Positions 32,499-39,207 of a DNA stretch of 39,207 nt are shown here, piece by piece. The notes beneath the pieces are model-generated. The model ran no database searches. It worked only from the letters and a program-made list of their open reading frames with translations, and was not told the DNA's origin. This stretch comes from Fimenecus sp045602655. GTDB lineage: Bacteria; Bacillota; Clostridia; Oscillospirales; Acutalibacteraceae. Location of the stretch: NCBI GenBank assembly GCA_045602655.1, contig JAZSBY010000061.1, forward strand, positions 1 through 39,207. Direction: 5' to 3'. The translations under genes were made by a program, and so were the position numbers. Positions within the stretch are counted from its first letter, which is position 1, and every line of letters starts with the position of its first letter.

Positions 32499-33884
32499 AT
32501 GAATGAAATTACAAAAGTTTTAGAAACTGTAAAAACAATACATTTCATAGGAATTGGTGGCAGTGGTATGTGTCCCCTTGCAGAAATTCTTCATAGCAAG
32601 GGCTATACTCTCCAAGGCTCTGACAATAATGAAAGTTCAATTGTTGAGCGTATCCGTAAAATGGGTATCAAGGTTATGATGGGACAAAGAGCAGAAAACA
32701 TTGAGGGTGCTGAAATGGTAGTTTATTCTGCTGCTATTTCAAGGGAAAACCCTGAACTCAAAGCAGCAATTGAGAGTGGTATTCCAACATTCCAACGAGC
32801 AGAATTATTAGGTGAGATTTCACGCCAATTCTCTAACTGTATCGGTATCTGTGGTACTCACGGAAAGACAACTGTTACATCATTAACTGTACAAACAATG
32901 CTCCGTGCTGGTCTTGACCCCTCTGCAGTTATTGGTGGCAAATTGCCACTCACAAACTCCTATGGTCGAGTAGGGCAAACTGAAACCATCGTTATGGAGT
33001 CCTGCGAATATCAGGATACATTCCTTAAAATGAGTCCTGATGTTGCTGTTATTCTTAACATTGACGAGGACCACCTTGAATACTTCAAAACAATGGAAAA
33101 CCTTATTTTGAGTTTCACAAAGTTTGCTTCTTCTGCTACAAAAGCAATCATTTATAATGGTGACGATGAAAACACCCTTAAAGCCATCGCTGACATTAAG
33201 GGTAAAGAGATGATTTCATTCGGTTTTAACAGCAAAAACGACTATTACGCAGAAAATGTTGAGGAGTACAAAGGTGCATTCACAAAGTTTGATGTTATGT
33301 ACAAGGGTGAAAAGCTTGGTAATGTGGAACTTTCAATCCCTGGTATTCACAATGTACTCAATGCACTTGCTGCAATTGCATCTTCGATTTATTCAGGTGC
33401 AAAGTTTGAGGATTGCATTAAAGGCTTGCAGGAATTCAAGGGTGCAGGTCGTAGATTTGAGGATTTGGGAACATACAACGGAATTGACTTTATTGATGAC
33501 TATGCTCACCACCCTGCTGAACTTAAAGTTACACTTGAAGCCGCTATGAAAATGGGTTACAACACAGTTTGGGCAGTTTTCCAGCCTTTTACATATTCAA
33601 GAACTGCTATGCATTTTGATGAGTTTGTTGATGTGCTTAAAATCCCTGACAGATGTGTTATGACGGAGATTATGGGGTCAAGAGAAGTTAATACTTATGA
33701 TATTTACACATCACAATTAGCAGAAAAAATTCCAAATTCCGTTTGGTTCAACACTCAGGAAGAAGTTGCTGACTATGTTGTGAAAAATGCAAAAGCTGGT
33801 GACTTAGTCCTCACAATGGGTTGTGGCGACATTTATAAATCTGCATTTATGATGATTGAGAGATTAAAAAATGGTACAGTTTAA
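32499..33884 (+). CDS. murC: UDP-N-acetylmuramate--L-alanine ligase
   Basis: A 461-aa Mur ligase that adds L-Ala to UDP-MurNAc, the first peptide step of peptidoglycan synthesis. The N-terminal UDP-binding motif is HFIGIGGSGM (~15-24), the ATP loop GTHGKTT is at 119-125, and the C-terminal domain carries DDYAHHPAEL. The ATG at 32499 is preferred since GGTGG lies just upstream. It overlaps ung by 14 nt. Confidence 0.95.
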   Translation: MNEITKVLETVKTIHFIGIGGSGMCPLAEILHSKGYTLQGSDNNESSIVERIRKMGIKVMMGQRAENIEGAEMVVYSAAISRENPELKAAIESGIPTFQRAELLGEISRQFSNCIGICGTHGKTTVTSLTVQTMLRAGLDPSAVIGGKLPLTNSYGRVGQTETIVMESCEYQDTFLKMSPDVAVILNIDEDHLEYFKTMENLILSFTKFASSATKAIIYNGDDENTLKAIADIKGKEMISFGFNSKNDYYAENVEEYKGAFTKFDVMYKGEKLGNVELSIPGIHNVLNALAAIASSIYSGAKFEDCIKGLQEFKGAGRRFEDLGTYNGIDFIDDYAHHPAELKVTLEAAMKMGYNTVWAVFQPFTYSRTAMHFDEFVDVLKIPDRCVMTEIMGSREVNTYDIYTSQLAEKIPNSVWFNTQEEVADYVVKNAKAGDLVLTMGCGDIYKSAFMMIERLKNGTV

Positions 33885-34539
33885 TAATTCCTGGGATATA
33901 CTCTTAAAAGACGAATTCCAAAAGCCATATTATCTCAATTTGAGAAAATTTTTGGTGCAGGAATATAAGTCACAAACCATATATCCCCATATGAATGATA
34001 TTTTCAATGCCTTAAGATACACGGACTACAAGGATGTTAAAGTGGTAATTCTTGGACAAGACCCATATCACCAGCCAAATCAGGCACACGGACTTTGTTT
34101 TTCCGTAAAAAAAGGTGTTAATCCCCCACCATCATTACAAAATATGTATAAGGAAATCTATGCAGAATATGGCTACACAATCCCCACACACGGAGAACTT
34201 ACATATTGGGCAGAACAAGGTGTTCTTATGATGAATGCGGTTTTAACTGTAAGGGAAAGCCAACCAAATTCCCACAAAGGAATGGGTTGGGAAATTTTTA
34301 CTGACAATGTAATTTCATTACTTAACCAAAGACCTGAACCAATGGTATTCTTGCTCTGGGGTGCAAATGCAAGAGCAAAAAAGAAAATCATCACAAATCC
34401 AAATCATTTAGTGTTGGAATCTGCTCACCCCAGCCCACTTTCAGCATATAACGGTTTTTTCGGCAACGGTCATTTCAAAAAGGCAAACGAATTCCTGAAA
34501 CAACACAATATGACGGAAATAGATTGGCAGATAAAATAA
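33871..34539 (+). CDS. ung: Uracil-DNA glycosylase, family 1
   Basis: A 222-aa base-excision repair enzyme that removes uracil from DNA. The water-activating loop GQDPYH is at 62-67 (Asp64) and the leucine intercalation loop HPSPLSAY begins at 186. Length is normal. Its start lies 14 nt inside murC, giving translational coupling. It is followed by a strong terminator. Confidence 0.97.
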   Translation: MVQFNNSWDILLKDEFQKPYYLNLRKFLVQEYKSQTIYPHMNDIFNALRYTDYKDVKVVILGQDPYHQPNQAHGLCFSVKKGVNPPPSLQNMYKEIYAEYGYTIPTHGELTYWAEQGVLMMNAVLTVRESQPNSHKGMGWEIFTDNVISLLNQRPEPMVFLLWGANARAKKKIITNPNHLVLESAHPSPLSAYNGFFGNGHFKKANEFLKQHNMTEIDWQIK

Positions 34540-34542
34540 TAG

Positions 34543-34577
34543 AATTCACCTTGTAAGTTTGCAAGGTGAATTTTTTA
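34543..34577. terminator. Terminator between ung and the restriction gene
   Basis: An 11-bp stem AATTCACCTTG / CAAGGTGAATT with TTTT following on the plus strand. It lies between convergent genes. Confidence 0.85.
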
Positions 34578-34580
34578 TAC

Positions 34581-35459
34581 TTATTTAATTATTTGGGTTA
34601 AAACACCATCTTCCAAATCCTTGATATTGTAAATGTGCTCCATAACATCAAAGGTTTCTTCAAGGTTACGTCGTGCATTTACCCAACCCTTCCCATCGGT
34701 TATCCATACAAAATCAAATCCATTTACAGTTTCTGCTTCCCACGCTAAAGTCTTATAACTGCGAGCCGTTTCATTAAGTTTACTTCCACCACCTGCATAG
34801 AAATTAGTTTCAATACCATAGATGTGATTTGAAGTTTTTATAACAAAATCGAACCTTTTTTCTGCCCTTCCTTGATTAGATATTGCTGATAAGTCAGCAC
34901 CCCATTTTTCTGTAATTTGACTAATAGTTATTTCCTTAAAATAAGTAACATTTTTTATAAAGCCAGCTTTTTGGATATAGTTTTCAACCAAATCTTCCAT
35001 CAAATGTCCGCCACGGTTTTTTCTGCCGTTAGAATCAAGTCCTGTTTCAATACCTGTGACATAGTCCACTAAATTATTGATAATATGATTTTCTAACAAA
35101 TCAAACAAACCCGTTTCACGCATAAAATATGAATAATCTTTATAATACTTATGACTATTGGGCTGATATTTTCCAAAGTCAAACCTATAGAGCTGACCAC
35201 CATTTTCGTCTTGACAATAAATCTCATCTGCTCTAACAGCTAACAGAATTGGAATACACTTTAAAATTTGTGGATATCCCCTTAATAAGTTTTTAAAATC
35301 TTCTTCAATATTTTTTGAACCAATAAGCGAATTCAAAATATTTAGTTCTACCCTTATGCTATCCACATTTCTATGTACTTTTTCAAAATCCGTATAATAT
35401 TTATAATCTGCTATGCTCTCACGAAAAGTTGATAACCAGCTATTAAAATCTCTTTTCAT
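34581..35459 (-). CDS. Type II restriction endonuclease, DpnII/MboI-like (GATC)
   Basis: A 292-aa protein that closely resembles Streptococcus pneumoniae DpnII, which cuts unmethylated GATC. Family segments I recognise are ELNILNSLIGSKNIEEDF, NNLVDYVTGIETGLDSNGRK and YAGGGSKLNETARSYK. The presumed nuclease centre is RFDFVIK followed by IETNFY (D...E-x-N). Length matches DpnII (about 288 aa). It lies 10 nt downstream of the cognate adenine methylase on the same strand, so the pair is co-transcribed with the methylase first. Confidence 0.92.
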   Translation of the reverse strand: MKRDFNSWLSTFRESIADYKYYTDFEKVHRNVDSIRVELNILNSLIGSKNIEEDFKNLLRGYPQILKCIPILLAVRADEIYCQDENGGQLYRFDFGKYQPNSHKYYKDYSYFMRETGLFDLLENHIINNLVDYVTGIETGLDSNGRKNRGGHLMEDLVENYIQKAGFIKNVTYFKEITISQITEKWGADLSAISNQGRAEKRFDFVIKTSNHIYGIETNFYAGGGSKLNETARSYKTLAWEAETVNGFDFVWITDGKGWVNARRNLEETFDVMEHIYNIKDLEDGVLTQIIK

Positions 35460-35469
35460 GGTATCCTCC

Positions 35470-36534
35470 TCAATAATTACAAATTAAAAGTTCGCTTATT
35501 TTTCCTCTGTTGTCACCTTTGCTGTTTATTGCTCGATTAGCAAAAACTCGGTTTATATTTAGGTCTGAATATAAATCATCAAAGAAATTATCATTTACAT
35601 CGGTATTCTTTGGGTCAGAGTTGCTTGCCATTACCTTTGCAAAGTTAATTGATTTAATAAACTCACCTAGCCTTACTTGTTCCGCATCATTAAATTCTTC
35701 TGCATTGTATGATGTAAACTCTGCTGTTCTTGTCAACGGTCTATAGGGTGGGTCAAAATACACAAATGTATTTTCATCAACTACATCTTTAACTGTTGAA
35801 TAATCTCCCTCTAAAACAGTTACTTTTTTTAATAATGTTGAAACTGTTTTAAGGTTGTCCTCATCACAAATTTTAGGATTTTTATATGAACCCATTGGAA
35901 CATTATATAATCCTTTTTTATTTACACGATACAAACCGTTAAAACAAGTTTTGTTAAGATATACAAACAATCCTGCACGAACTACCGAATTATTGTCATT
36001 TGAATTTTGAATTTTAGAATTATACTTTTCTCTTTGTTGATAATAATATTCTTTTCTTTCTTCGTCACTTTTGTTTAAATGAATTGTTTCATATTGTGAT
36101 AATAAGTCGATTAGTTTCTCAACATCGTTTTGAATTACCTTGTAAAGATTTATCAACTGTATATTAGTATCGCAAATATAGATTTCTTCCATTTCATAGT
36201 TATTAAGTATATCAAACAATACTGCACCTGCACCGACCATTGGTTCGCAGTATTTTTTTATACTTATACCCAATTCATTCGGATAAAACCCTCTTATAGT
36301 CGGAAGAAGTTGACCTTTACCGCCTGCCCATTTTATAAATGGTTTCGCCGAGGATTTCTTCTCATAGCGGAGTGTTCTGCGGTCAACCGGTTTTTTTGCA
36401 TCACTTGGTATAACCCACATATTACCAAGCATTGTTACATTTGGTATTCTGTTTTCCTGACATAGTGTAATAACTCGTCTATGTGATATATTCCATTTTT
36501 CTGCAGCAGTACTTGCAGTCATATAGTCAATCAT
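35470..36534 (-). CDS. Dam-type adenine methyltransferase with N-terminal helix-turn-helix
   Basis: A 354-aa fusion. Residues ~1-50 form an excisionase/MerR-like DNA-binding domain (YMTASTAAEKWNISHRRV, ending NMWVIPSDAKKP). Residues ~64-354 are a D12-class N6-adenine methyltransferase of the DpnM/M.MboIA type. Motifs are FIKWAGGKGQ (66-75), EPMVGAGA (97-104) and the catalytic DPPY (261-264). It should methylate the adenine of GATC and protect against the adjacent endonuclease. A GGGGGTG site precedes the ATG. The extra domain could autoregulate the system (inference). Confidence 0.92.
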   Translation of the reverse strand: MIDYMTASTAAEKWNISHRRVITLCQENRIPNVTMLGNMWVIPSDAKKPVDRRTLRYEKKSSAKPFIKWAGGKGQLLPTIRGFYPNELGISIKKYCEPMVGAGAVLFDILNNYEMEEIYICDTNIQLINLYKVIQNDVEKLIDLLSQYETIHLNKSDEERKEYYYQQREKYNSKIQNSNDNNSVVRAGLFVYLNKTCFNGLYRVNKKGLYNVPMGSYKNPKICDEDNLKTVSTLLKKVTVLEGDYSTVKDVVDENTFVYFDPPYRPLTRTAEFTSYNAEEFNDAEQVRLGEFIKSINFAKVMASNSDPKNTDVNDNFFDDLYSDLNINRVFANRAINSKGDNRGKISELLICNY

Positions 36535-36607
36535 AGAAACACCCCCATAATGTTAAATTCATTATATTCCAAAACTGGAATAATAGCAAGGTCTTTCTTT
36601 ATAATTT

Positions 36608-36645
36608 GCACAAGAAAACGGACAGTTCGCTTGAACTGTCCGTTT
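36608..36645 (-). terminator. Terminator of the right-end MFS gene
   Basis: A 13-bp stem AAACGGACAGTTC / GAACTGTCCGTTT (36616-36628 with 36633-36645). On the minus strand it is followed by a T-rich tail. Confidence 0.75.
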
Positions 36646-36656
36646 AATCTTTTTCT

Positions 36657-38039
36657 CTAATTATTCTTCTCTTTCAATGCTCTTTCTTTATCCTTCTTTA
36701 AGAATGCAAGCATTGGGATAAAGATGAATATCGCAATAATTGCGGCGTAAAGGAACATTGATTCTGTAGGCAGAACTTTTACTGCACCATTTTCCATATA
36801 TGTAACACTTGAATTTTTTGCTGCAATATTGCCTATTGTAGGGCCGATAATTCTTGGTATAAAAAACAGGAAAATCATTCTTATACCCTGGAAAAGACCA
36901 ACCTTATCTTTAGGAATGTTATCACGAACAGTTGCACCGAACTGAATCATAATAATAATGTATCCTATAAGTCCGGGTGTTAAGCCTATAATAATACCTA
37001 CAATATTCTTTGTAGATGAAAGAATTAAAAGACCTACAACAATACAAATAACACTTGGAATAAATGACAATGCCTTATTCTTTGCATAAGCCTTCATCAG
37101 AACTAAAACTACAACGGCTACAATAAGAATTGCGATTATTGTAGGTATAATTACCGAACTTGAAGCAAGATTGACACCTTTGTTTGCAGGAATAACAACT
37201 GATGCGATATAGATGAAAAGATATGGATAGAATGCCTGATACGCACAGTTGAAAAGACAACCTGACAAAAGCATCAAATAAAGGTTACTGTTTTCCTTAA
37301 CAGAACTTGGCTTAAATCCGTAAAAAAGGTCTGACCAGTAACTTGATTCCGTTTCACTCTTCTTTCTTTTTCTTCTGGGATTATCAATAAGAAGAAATCC
37401 GAGAGTTCCTAAAACAATTGAAAATCCACCAAGGAATACGGAAACATCACTGTATTCCATTCCCCCTGATTGGGCTCTTGAAACCAAATATGTAATAAGA
37501 GCAGTTGAAACAAACCCAGCAAGTGTAAACACAACTTCAATTTTTGCGGATGTTTCCGGAGTTGAAACATCTGTAATCCACGAACTGAAAACCGCATCAC
37601 TGACAGTTGAACGCAAAACGGTCAAAACAAGTGAAAATCCAATGATGATTATAGCTGTAACAGTTATTATTTCAGACATCTGAACAAGTCCAAAAAAGTT
37701 TCCTACATTTCCACCTCTCACACGACTGAAAACCAACATAACTATGCCCCAGACGATATATCCAACTGAAACAAATACCTTTCTGTTTTTCATTTTCTCA
37801 CTGAGAGTACCCATAACAAATGTTGTAATTACTGACACGACAGCTGATAATGAAGCAATAAGATTAACAGTATCAGTCAATGTAAGTGATGCACCCATTG
37901 AGCCATCCTTGAAGGTAGTATTGTTCAAATAAAGGCTTAGATAGATACCTTCAACTCCACCGACAACAGTACCCATAAATAAAAACAGGATTATTGTTAT
38001 CCAGGTTTTTATTGAAAGCTGTCCTTTTTTATTACCCAT
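36657..38039 (-). CDS. MFS transporter, tandem paralogue 1
   Basis: A 460-aa major facilitator superfamily protein with about twelve hydrophobic segments. The helix 2-3 loop reads SEKMKNRKVFVSVGY and a central cytoplasmic loop carries DNPRRKRKKSE. The N-terminus (MGNKKGQLSIKTW) is short and basic. The central WSDLFYGFKPSSVKENSNLYLML and several other stretches match the neighbouring MFS gene, so the two arose by duplication. The substrate is unknown; the fold suggests export or uptake of a small molecule, possibly a sugar. Confidence 0.85.
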   Translation of the reverse strand: MGNKKGQLSIKTWITIILFLFMGTVVGGVEGIYLSLYLNNTTFKDGSMGASLTLTDTVNLIASLSAVVSVITTFVMGTLSEKMKNRKVFVSVGYIVWGIVMLVFSRVRGGNVGNFFGLVQMSEIITVTAIIIIGFSLVLTVLRSTVSDAVFSSWITDVSTPETSAKIEVVFTLAGFVSTALITYLVSRAQSGGMEYSDVSVFLGGFSIVLGTLGFLLIDNPRRKRKKSETESSYWSDLFYGFKPSSVKENSNLYLMLLSGCLFNCAYQAFYPYLFIYIASVVIPANKGVNLASSSVIIPTIIAILIVAVVVLVLMKAYAKNKALSFIPSVICIVVGLLILSSTKNIVGIIIGLTPGLIGYIIIMIQFGATVRDNIPKDKVGLFQGIRMIFLFFIPRIIGPTIGNIAAKNSSVTYMENGAVKVLPTESMFLYAAIIAIFIFIPMLAFLKKDKERALKEKNN

Positions 38040-38070
38040 AAGTTCACCTCCGGAATTTTGTTCTGAATAT

Positions 38071-38093
38071 CAAAAACGCCCATTTTCAGGCGT
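38071..38093 (-). terminator. Terminator between the two MFS paralogues
   Basis: ACGCC / GGCGT stem (38076-38080 with 38089-38093) with TTTTTG on the minus strand, just after the upstream paralogue's stop. Confidence 0.65.
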
Positions 38094-38106
38094 CTTGATT
38101 TACATT

Positions 38107-39207
38107 TTATTTAGCGTTTTTCTTTTCTTTTCTAAGAAGTGCAATCATGGGAATAAACACGAACAATGCTACAACACCTGCATAAAGGAAAATTGCCTTT
38201 GTCGGAAGCACATCGTCAGCACCTGTTGTATTCTTTGTTGCAATATTACCAAGAGTAGGTCCGACTACCATTGGGATAAGAACAGAGAATACCATTCTGA
38301 TACCTTGGAAGAGTCCTACATTATCCTGCGGGGTATAGTCACGAGTTGAAGCACCGAGCTGAATTGTAAGAACAAGATAACCGATAAGCACAGGAGCAAT
38401 ACCTATGATAATTGTAAGAAGATTTGTTGATGTTGAAAGAATGAAAAGACCTACAACCAAGAGTGCTGAACTTGTAAGGAAAGCAACAGACTTACTCTTT
38501 TCTGCAACCTTCATAAGAATTACGATACCAGCTACAATTGTAACTACCGAAATAACCGCAGGAAGAATAATTCCAACTGAAAGGAAGTTTACACCTGCAT
38601 TTGCCGGTAAAACAACATCACCAAGGTAAACGAAGAGATATGGGAAGAACACCTGGAATGCAATATTGAAAATGCAAAGAGCGGAAAGAACTAAATAAAG
38701 TCCGCTGTTTTCTTTAATAACACTTGGTCTGAAACCATAGAAAAGGTCAGCCCAATAGCTTGTGTTTTTCTTTTCTGCATTCTCAAATTTCTTTGGATTA
38801 TCAATAAGGAACACACCTGCAACACCAACAATTGCAACAATAGCACCCATACCAACAAAGAATACGCTGTATGAAATGGTACCGCCTTGTGCCAGTGAAC
38901 CCACAACCATAATTACAGCCATAGCAATAAAGCCCATAAATGTAAAAGCTGTTTCTACTTTTGGACGAGATTCAGGAGTTGTAACATCAGTTACCCAAGC
39001 ATTAAACGCAGAGTCATTACTTGTTGAACCCATAAATGTCATAATCATATCCATAATTACAACAATCCAAGCAGTAACAGTAATAATTTTACCGGGGTCA
39101 GTAAGGCCAAAAAGATTTGCTACATTTTCTTTTGTGATAAATCCGAAAAGTGCAGTTACAATACCCCAAGCAATATAGCCAAATGAGATAAATGCTTTAC
39201 GATTTCT
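38107..39207 (-). CDS. MFS transporter, tandem paralogue 2 (5' end beyond window)
   Basis: At least 366 codons, open to the right window edge. The first ATG visible (39054) is internal, since the 51 preceding codons continue in frame (RNRKAFISFGYIAWGIV...) and match paralogue 1. It shares SYWADLFYGFRPSVIKENSG, DNPKKFENAEK and the helix 7-12 region with paralogue 1, though many residues differ. The missing 5' part should be about 75-80 codons by comparison. Tandem placement suggests a duplicated transporter whose copies may have diverged in substrate. Confidence 0.85.
   Translation of the reverse strand, partial: RNRKAFISFGYIAWGIVTALFGFITKENVANLFGLTDPGKIITVTAWIVVIMDMIMTFMGSTSNDSAFNAWVTDVTTPESRPKVETAFTFMGFIAMAVIMVVGSLAQGGTISYSVFFVGMGAIVAIVGVAGVFLIDNPKKFENAEKKNTSYWADLFYGFRPSVIKENSGLYLVLSALCIFNIAFQVFFPYLFVYLGDVVLPANAGVNFLSVGIILPAVISVVTIVAGIVILMKVAEKSKSVAFLTSSALLVVGLFILSTSTNLLTIIIGIAPVLIGYLVLTIQLGASTRDYTPQDNVGLFQGIRMVFSVLIPMVVGPTLGNIATKNTTGADDVLPTKAIFLYAGVVALFVFIPMIALLRKEKKNAK

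Noticed and set aside
34581..36534. Restriction-modification genes as a recent mobile island
   Set aside because: There is no integrase, transposase, att repeat or tRNA junction. The complete absence of GATC in the surrounding DNA points to long residence.

Overview
This is about 39 kb of a low-GC bacterial chromosome, roughly one third to two fifths G+C by eye. It looks like a spore-forming anaerobic member of the Clostridia, probably an Oscillospirales/Ruminococcaceae-type gut bacterium (inference). Supporting signs are Firmicutes-style Shine-Dalgarno and sigma-A promoter sequences, the sporulation pair dpaA/dpaB, a T-box riboswitch, a class II GalT, a secreted dockerin protein, tRNA-dependent amidotransferase genes and a 4Fe-4S aldo/keto reductase. 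There is no phage, transposase, integrase or CRISPR array. The genes are mostly chromosomal housekeeping and accessory metabolic genes.

Layout. 1-4.4 kb (- strand): operon of a radical SAM protein, iron-type alcohol dehydrogenase, membrane-anchored M20 peptidase and short-chain dehydrogenase. 4.5-8.6 kb: a PlsC-type acyltransferase with extra C-terminal domains, a small membrane/WG-like pair, a 47-aa ribbon-helix-helix protein, an Asn-rich micro-protein and an N-acyltransferase-like protein. 8.6-14.1 kb: carbohydrate locus (Gfo/Idh/MocA oxidoreductase; then GH2, methyltransferase, aldo/keto reductase and GH43 on the + strand). 14.1-19.1 kb (- strand): T-box-controlled operon aspS::gatC - gatA - gatB. 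19.2-23.8 kb: tRNA-Leu, an MFS transporter, a nested hairpin array, galT and a cysteine synthase. 23.9-26.5 kb (- strand): dockerin-bearing lipase-like protein and an S1-domain protein. 26.6-30.9 kb (+): DUF951 - prfA - threonylcarbamoyl-AMP synthase - coaE - M18 aminopeptidase. 31.0-34.5 kb: dpaAB behind a sigma-K-like promoter, then murC-ung. 34.6-36.5 kb (- strand): a DpnII-like GATC restriction-modification pair. 36.6 kb to the end (- strand): two tandem paralogous MFS transporters, the second cut by the window edge.

Two things stand out. (1) The translation operon is rearranged: AspRS is fused through a linker to a C-terminal GatC. The following GatA lacks about 55 N-terminal residues and has lost both serines of its Ser-cisSer-Lys glutaminase triad, while GatB looks complete. 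This suggests an AspRS-tethered, Asn-forming transamidosome that cannot release ammonia from glutamine at its usual site. (2) The window encodes a GATC-specific restriction-modification system, and I found no GATC tetranucleotide anywhere in the 39,207 bases, where roughly 130 would be expected from base composition. Both claims come from reading the sequence by eye and are easy to confirm computationally.
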